This document shows positions 61,206 through 64,000 of a DNA stretch of 64,000 nucleotides, piece by piece. The translations under genes and the position numbers were made by a program. The first letter of the stretch is position 1. Each line of letters starts with the position of its first letter. Origin of the DNA: Lonicera japonica (taxonomy: Eukaryota > Streptophyta > Magnoliopsida > Dipsacales > Caprifoliaceae); the NCBI GenBank assembly GCA_021464415.1, contig JAKCWG010000831.1, forward strand, positions 62,001 through 126,000, read 5' to 3'. The notes beneath the pieces are model-generated. The model was not told where the DNA came from. It did no database searches and saw only the letters and a program-made list of their open reading frames with translations.

Positions 61206-61955
61206 TCATCAAGTAAGCACTAATTTTAGAAGTCTAAGAGAAAATATATAGCAATTTTAGTTAGTCTTTACATATTTTAGAGAGAGGGAAGCATTCTAAA
61301 GAGAGAAACACCTTTCTAAAAAGGACAAAAACTAGGGGGAAGCAAGGATGATCCTCTAGAGGAGTACAACTTTGAGAAGCAAGGACGATCCTTAGAATAG
61401 GCAAGTTTATTTCTTTATAAGAACTAAAAGTACAATCCTAAGCTGCTATTTTAAAATAAAAGTTTTAAATATAGAAGTTAGATAATTTGCAAGGAAGTTC
61501 ACAAGTTTTCAAAACAAGTCCCTTCTAAGTTTTACAAGAAATCTAAAATCCGTTTTGACACGTTTTCAAAACAAAATCCCCCATAAAAACAATTTTCAAA
61601 CACGTGGAGTTACAAGACTCTAATTTCATTCTATGAATGAATACGTAGGTGCTTATAAGCTCAAGTGTAATTTTATGAATACAATTTTAAATTGAATACA
61701 TCTAGAAGGACTATTTTGAAAACACTGAAACTACTTGCAAGATATCTAAATGGGAATTGAATACATGATCCATTAAGAGACCGAAAGCGCAAATTAGGCG
61801 CCTAACACCTTCCCAATTCATAAGGTAGTTCTCGAACCCGAGTGAAGTAATTATTAAGTAATATTTCGTTTCATAAATATAAAATAAAACTTATATTCAG
61901 GTTGTCTTCTATGCAATATTTTGTTTGTTTTCTTGTTAAACAAACTGGCGACTTA
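61206..61955 (+). mobile_element. Tat/Ogre-like LTR segment, copy B
   Basis: Direct repeat of the 3' half of copy A: ACAAGACTCTAATTTCATTC, GAGACCGAAAGCGCAAATT, CGCCTAACACCTTCCCAATT, GTTAAACA, then AAC and TGGCGACTT (61946-61954). Two LTR ends 0.8 kb apart in the same direction point to tandem or nested insertion. The left boundary is uncertain. Confidence 0.55.
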
Positions 61956-62262
61956 GAAAACACGTTTTCTCAAGAAAATCTCAAGACATTTTCAAAACAA
62001 GAATTGGGGTCGAAAGATCATGCTTCCACACAAACTGACTAAATTAACATACTAATCACCTAATCCTAATTATATCCACTTTTACCTTTTGGGAAATTCA
62101 AAATTTACGAGTCCAATTTCTCTTTTGGCATATAAATGTGTCAAACTTTAAAGTATGAAACTAGTTCTATTTTTTTCTCATTGATTATGACAAAAATATT
62201 GTATTCTTAAAATAAAAAAAGTAAAAAATGGACTCTGAATTTAAGACTGAGGGAGTACTACT
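61956..62262. other. Spacer with a Stowaway-like end
   Basis: TTAAGACTGAGGGAGTA (62241-62257) resembles one end of a Stowaway MITE, but no partner end was found. Confidence 0.4.
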
Positions 62263-63288
62263 TGTTGGAAATCATATTTATGTTTTATTTTTTTGGTTGT
62301 TAAGTTATATTAGGTAAATTTTTGTACATCCCATAATATAAACGATCTTTTAGAATTAGAATTAAATTAGGATTTGGTTGTTTCCTTTTTTATTTTTTAA
62401 TTTAAGTTAGGTTATTTATTGTAACATTAATTAATTTACATAAATATAAGTTGTGGCCTCCGGTTAGAGTATGCCAAAATGCCAAAACCCTAATTACGTT
62501 TTTCAACTTAGTATTAGAGAGATTGGATTCTCACCTAGGATTTTGGATTCCACCTTTTTCGGCTGGTGGCCTTTTACTGCCTACCCGGTCAAAGAGTTTT
62601 TCCTTCATCTTCTTTTATATTACTTTAATAGCATTGTCCGACTATCCCTGCCGAACCTTTTGGCCGATTCTGCTGCCTCCTTTTCTTTTTTGCTTCTATT
62701 ATGTTATTAAGCTTTAGATTTATTGGTTGTTCGTGATGCAATTGTCCCTACGCCTCTTTTCTTCTCCTTTTGACCTCTTCGAGGTATCACTTTAGTTCTT
62801 TTTTTCTTCAGGAACTAAGGGTCCTTTTCATATTGCTGAGTATTTTTCCGGCATCATTTTGTTGGTCATATTGGCCTACTTGGTCTCATTATTAGCCTTA
62901 TTTTGGGTGGATGTTGTTCTGCCTTTGCACATGTTGCTATGGATGTTGTTCCCAAAGCACATGGTGCCATTATTTTATACAATTGAGGTACTTTTTTGGA
63001 CATGCACAGTTCAAGAAAACACTCTTTGACAATGGAGCAATTTATTTGAAGACTTAAGGGGAACTCTACTTATATTTTATTTTTTTGGTTATTAAGTTAT
63101 ATTAGATAACTTTTGTACATTCCATAATATAAGGGATCCTTTAGATTTAGAATTAAATTAGGATTTGGTTGTTTCTTGTTTTATCATTTCATTTAAGTTA
63201 GGTTATTTATTGTGACCTTAATTTATTTAAATAAATATAAGTTGTGGCCTCTAGTTGAACTATGCCAAAATGCCTTTACGTTTTTCAA
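62263..63288 (+). mobile_element. Miniature LTR retrotransposon, about 1 kb
   Basis: Terminal direct repeats of about 230-245 bp (62263-62507 and about 63064-63288) share TATTTTTTTGGTT, AAGTTATATTAG, TTAGAATTAAATTAGGATTTG-type sequence, and TATAAGTTGTGGCCTC to TTTTTCAA. After the left repeat comes TTAGTATTAGAGAG, a decayed methionine-tRNA primer-binding site. Before the right repeat is AAGGGGAA, a plausible polypurine tract. The 560-bp interior has no recognisable gag or pol. No target duplication was confirmed. Confidence 0.65.
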
Positions 63289-64000
63289 TTCTATTTACTA
63301 GGGCAACCGAAAATCCATGTGCAGTTGACTAATCCTTTTCCTTTAGGAAAATTTTACAGTGGCTGGTATTGAAGTGATACTTTAGCGTGCCATCTCTATC
63401 AATGGAACTATTCTTGGTTATTTTGAGTTGGGTACCTTTTTGTCATTAATTTAAGTTTTTATCACTAACTATAACATCGAATGATGAAAATAAGCTAACA
63501 AACATTAAATTTTTATCATTACGAGGTAACAATAATGACTAAAAGAAACAGTATCTAAGTCTAATTTTGACCATTAATTAGATAAGTACCCAAGTGAAAA
63601 TAAACCTAAAATATCAGGTTCTTGGAATGAAAGCAAAAAGAACAGTAGGATATTCATAAGTAATATTTATAGTAAGATTATGGAAAATAAATTTAGAGTT
63701 TGTTATATATGAAAAATTATTTTTAAGAAAGTGTAGAAAGATACTCTTTCAAACATGATCCAACTGAATTCCTTTACCCCATTGCCTTTTCTTCTATCTC
63801 CCCTAGTTCTTATTGACTTTCACTTTGTTTCTTTATGTTGTTTTCTTCTTTCTGCATTAAAGATCACAAACCATCAGTAGGAAATAATAATGACACAACA
63901 AATGCAAATATATATAAAAACGAATATTCTAATTGATTTTATCAACTTATTATTCATTAGTAAATCGTACATTTTAAGAATGTACAATTCTTCAATGCAC
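63289..64000. other. Intergenic, nothing recognised
   Basis: AT-rich to the right edge; no gene or repeat supported. Confidence 0.5.

Overview
The window is AT-rich plant nuclear DNA, almost certainly from an angiosperm and probably a eudicot. The evidence is PPR-type and LOB-domain coding sequence, GT-AG introns, and plant transposon families: Ty3 Tat/Ogre-like and Athila-like, Ty1/copia-like, CACTA, MULE, hAT, PIF/Harbinger, Stowaway, Helitron and LINE. No rRNA gene, functional tRNA gene, CRISPR array or bacterial operon was seen. Nearly all of the 64 kb is layered mobile DNA and gene relics. Two protein genes appear intact. One is a two-exon gene for a small membrane protein (19279-20344, minus). 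The other is a LOB-domain (LBD) transcription factor reading frame (24297-25127, plus).

Region by region. 1-1644 is a decayed PPR gene (minus). 2626-7047 is a complete non-autonomous LTR retrotransposon (minus, target duplication AATAT) with long LTRs, a broken gag, no pol, and a 20-bp minisatellite filling the end of its interior. 7-17 kb holds LINE relics, a small solo LTR, a TRIM-like relic and several MITEs. 17945-19123 is a hAT-like element with GC-rich AGGCGC-bearing ends, just downstream of the small membrane-protein gene. 21256-22076 is a solo LTR of the 2626-7047 family.

22318-27972 is a Mutator-like element (9-bp target duplication TTTTTAATT, about 160-bp inverted repeats). It was later split by a second complete member of the same LTR family (22589-27119, target duplication TAAAC). 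Where the first copy carries gag, this copy carries the intact LBD frame, antisense to the element. This gene-carrying retrotransposon is the main discovery of the window.

28-46 kb contains a Tat-like LTR, fold-back MITEs, a Helitron helicase relic, hAT and Harbinger MITEs, an Athila-like LTR with its primer-binding site, and a Tat/Ogre gag-protease relic (39.8-42.4 kb) split by an Athila-like solo LTR. 46-60 kb contains a CACTA element with dense subterminal repeats and the subterminal repeats of a second CACTA family. Between the two blocks of that second family lie a Helitron terminus, an unknown coding relic with an in-frame duplication, unprocessed fragments of ketol-acid reductoisomerase and LOG (cytokinin-activating) genes, and a copia-type solo LTR. 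60-63.3 kb contains two more Tat-like LTR segments and a 1-kb miniature LTR element.

Boundaries called with matching target duplications (2626-7047, 21256-22076, 22318-27972, 22589-27119, 17945-19123, 57486-59069, 37856-38251, 48372-48744) are the best supported. Family names for degraded elements come from motif recognition only and are less certain.
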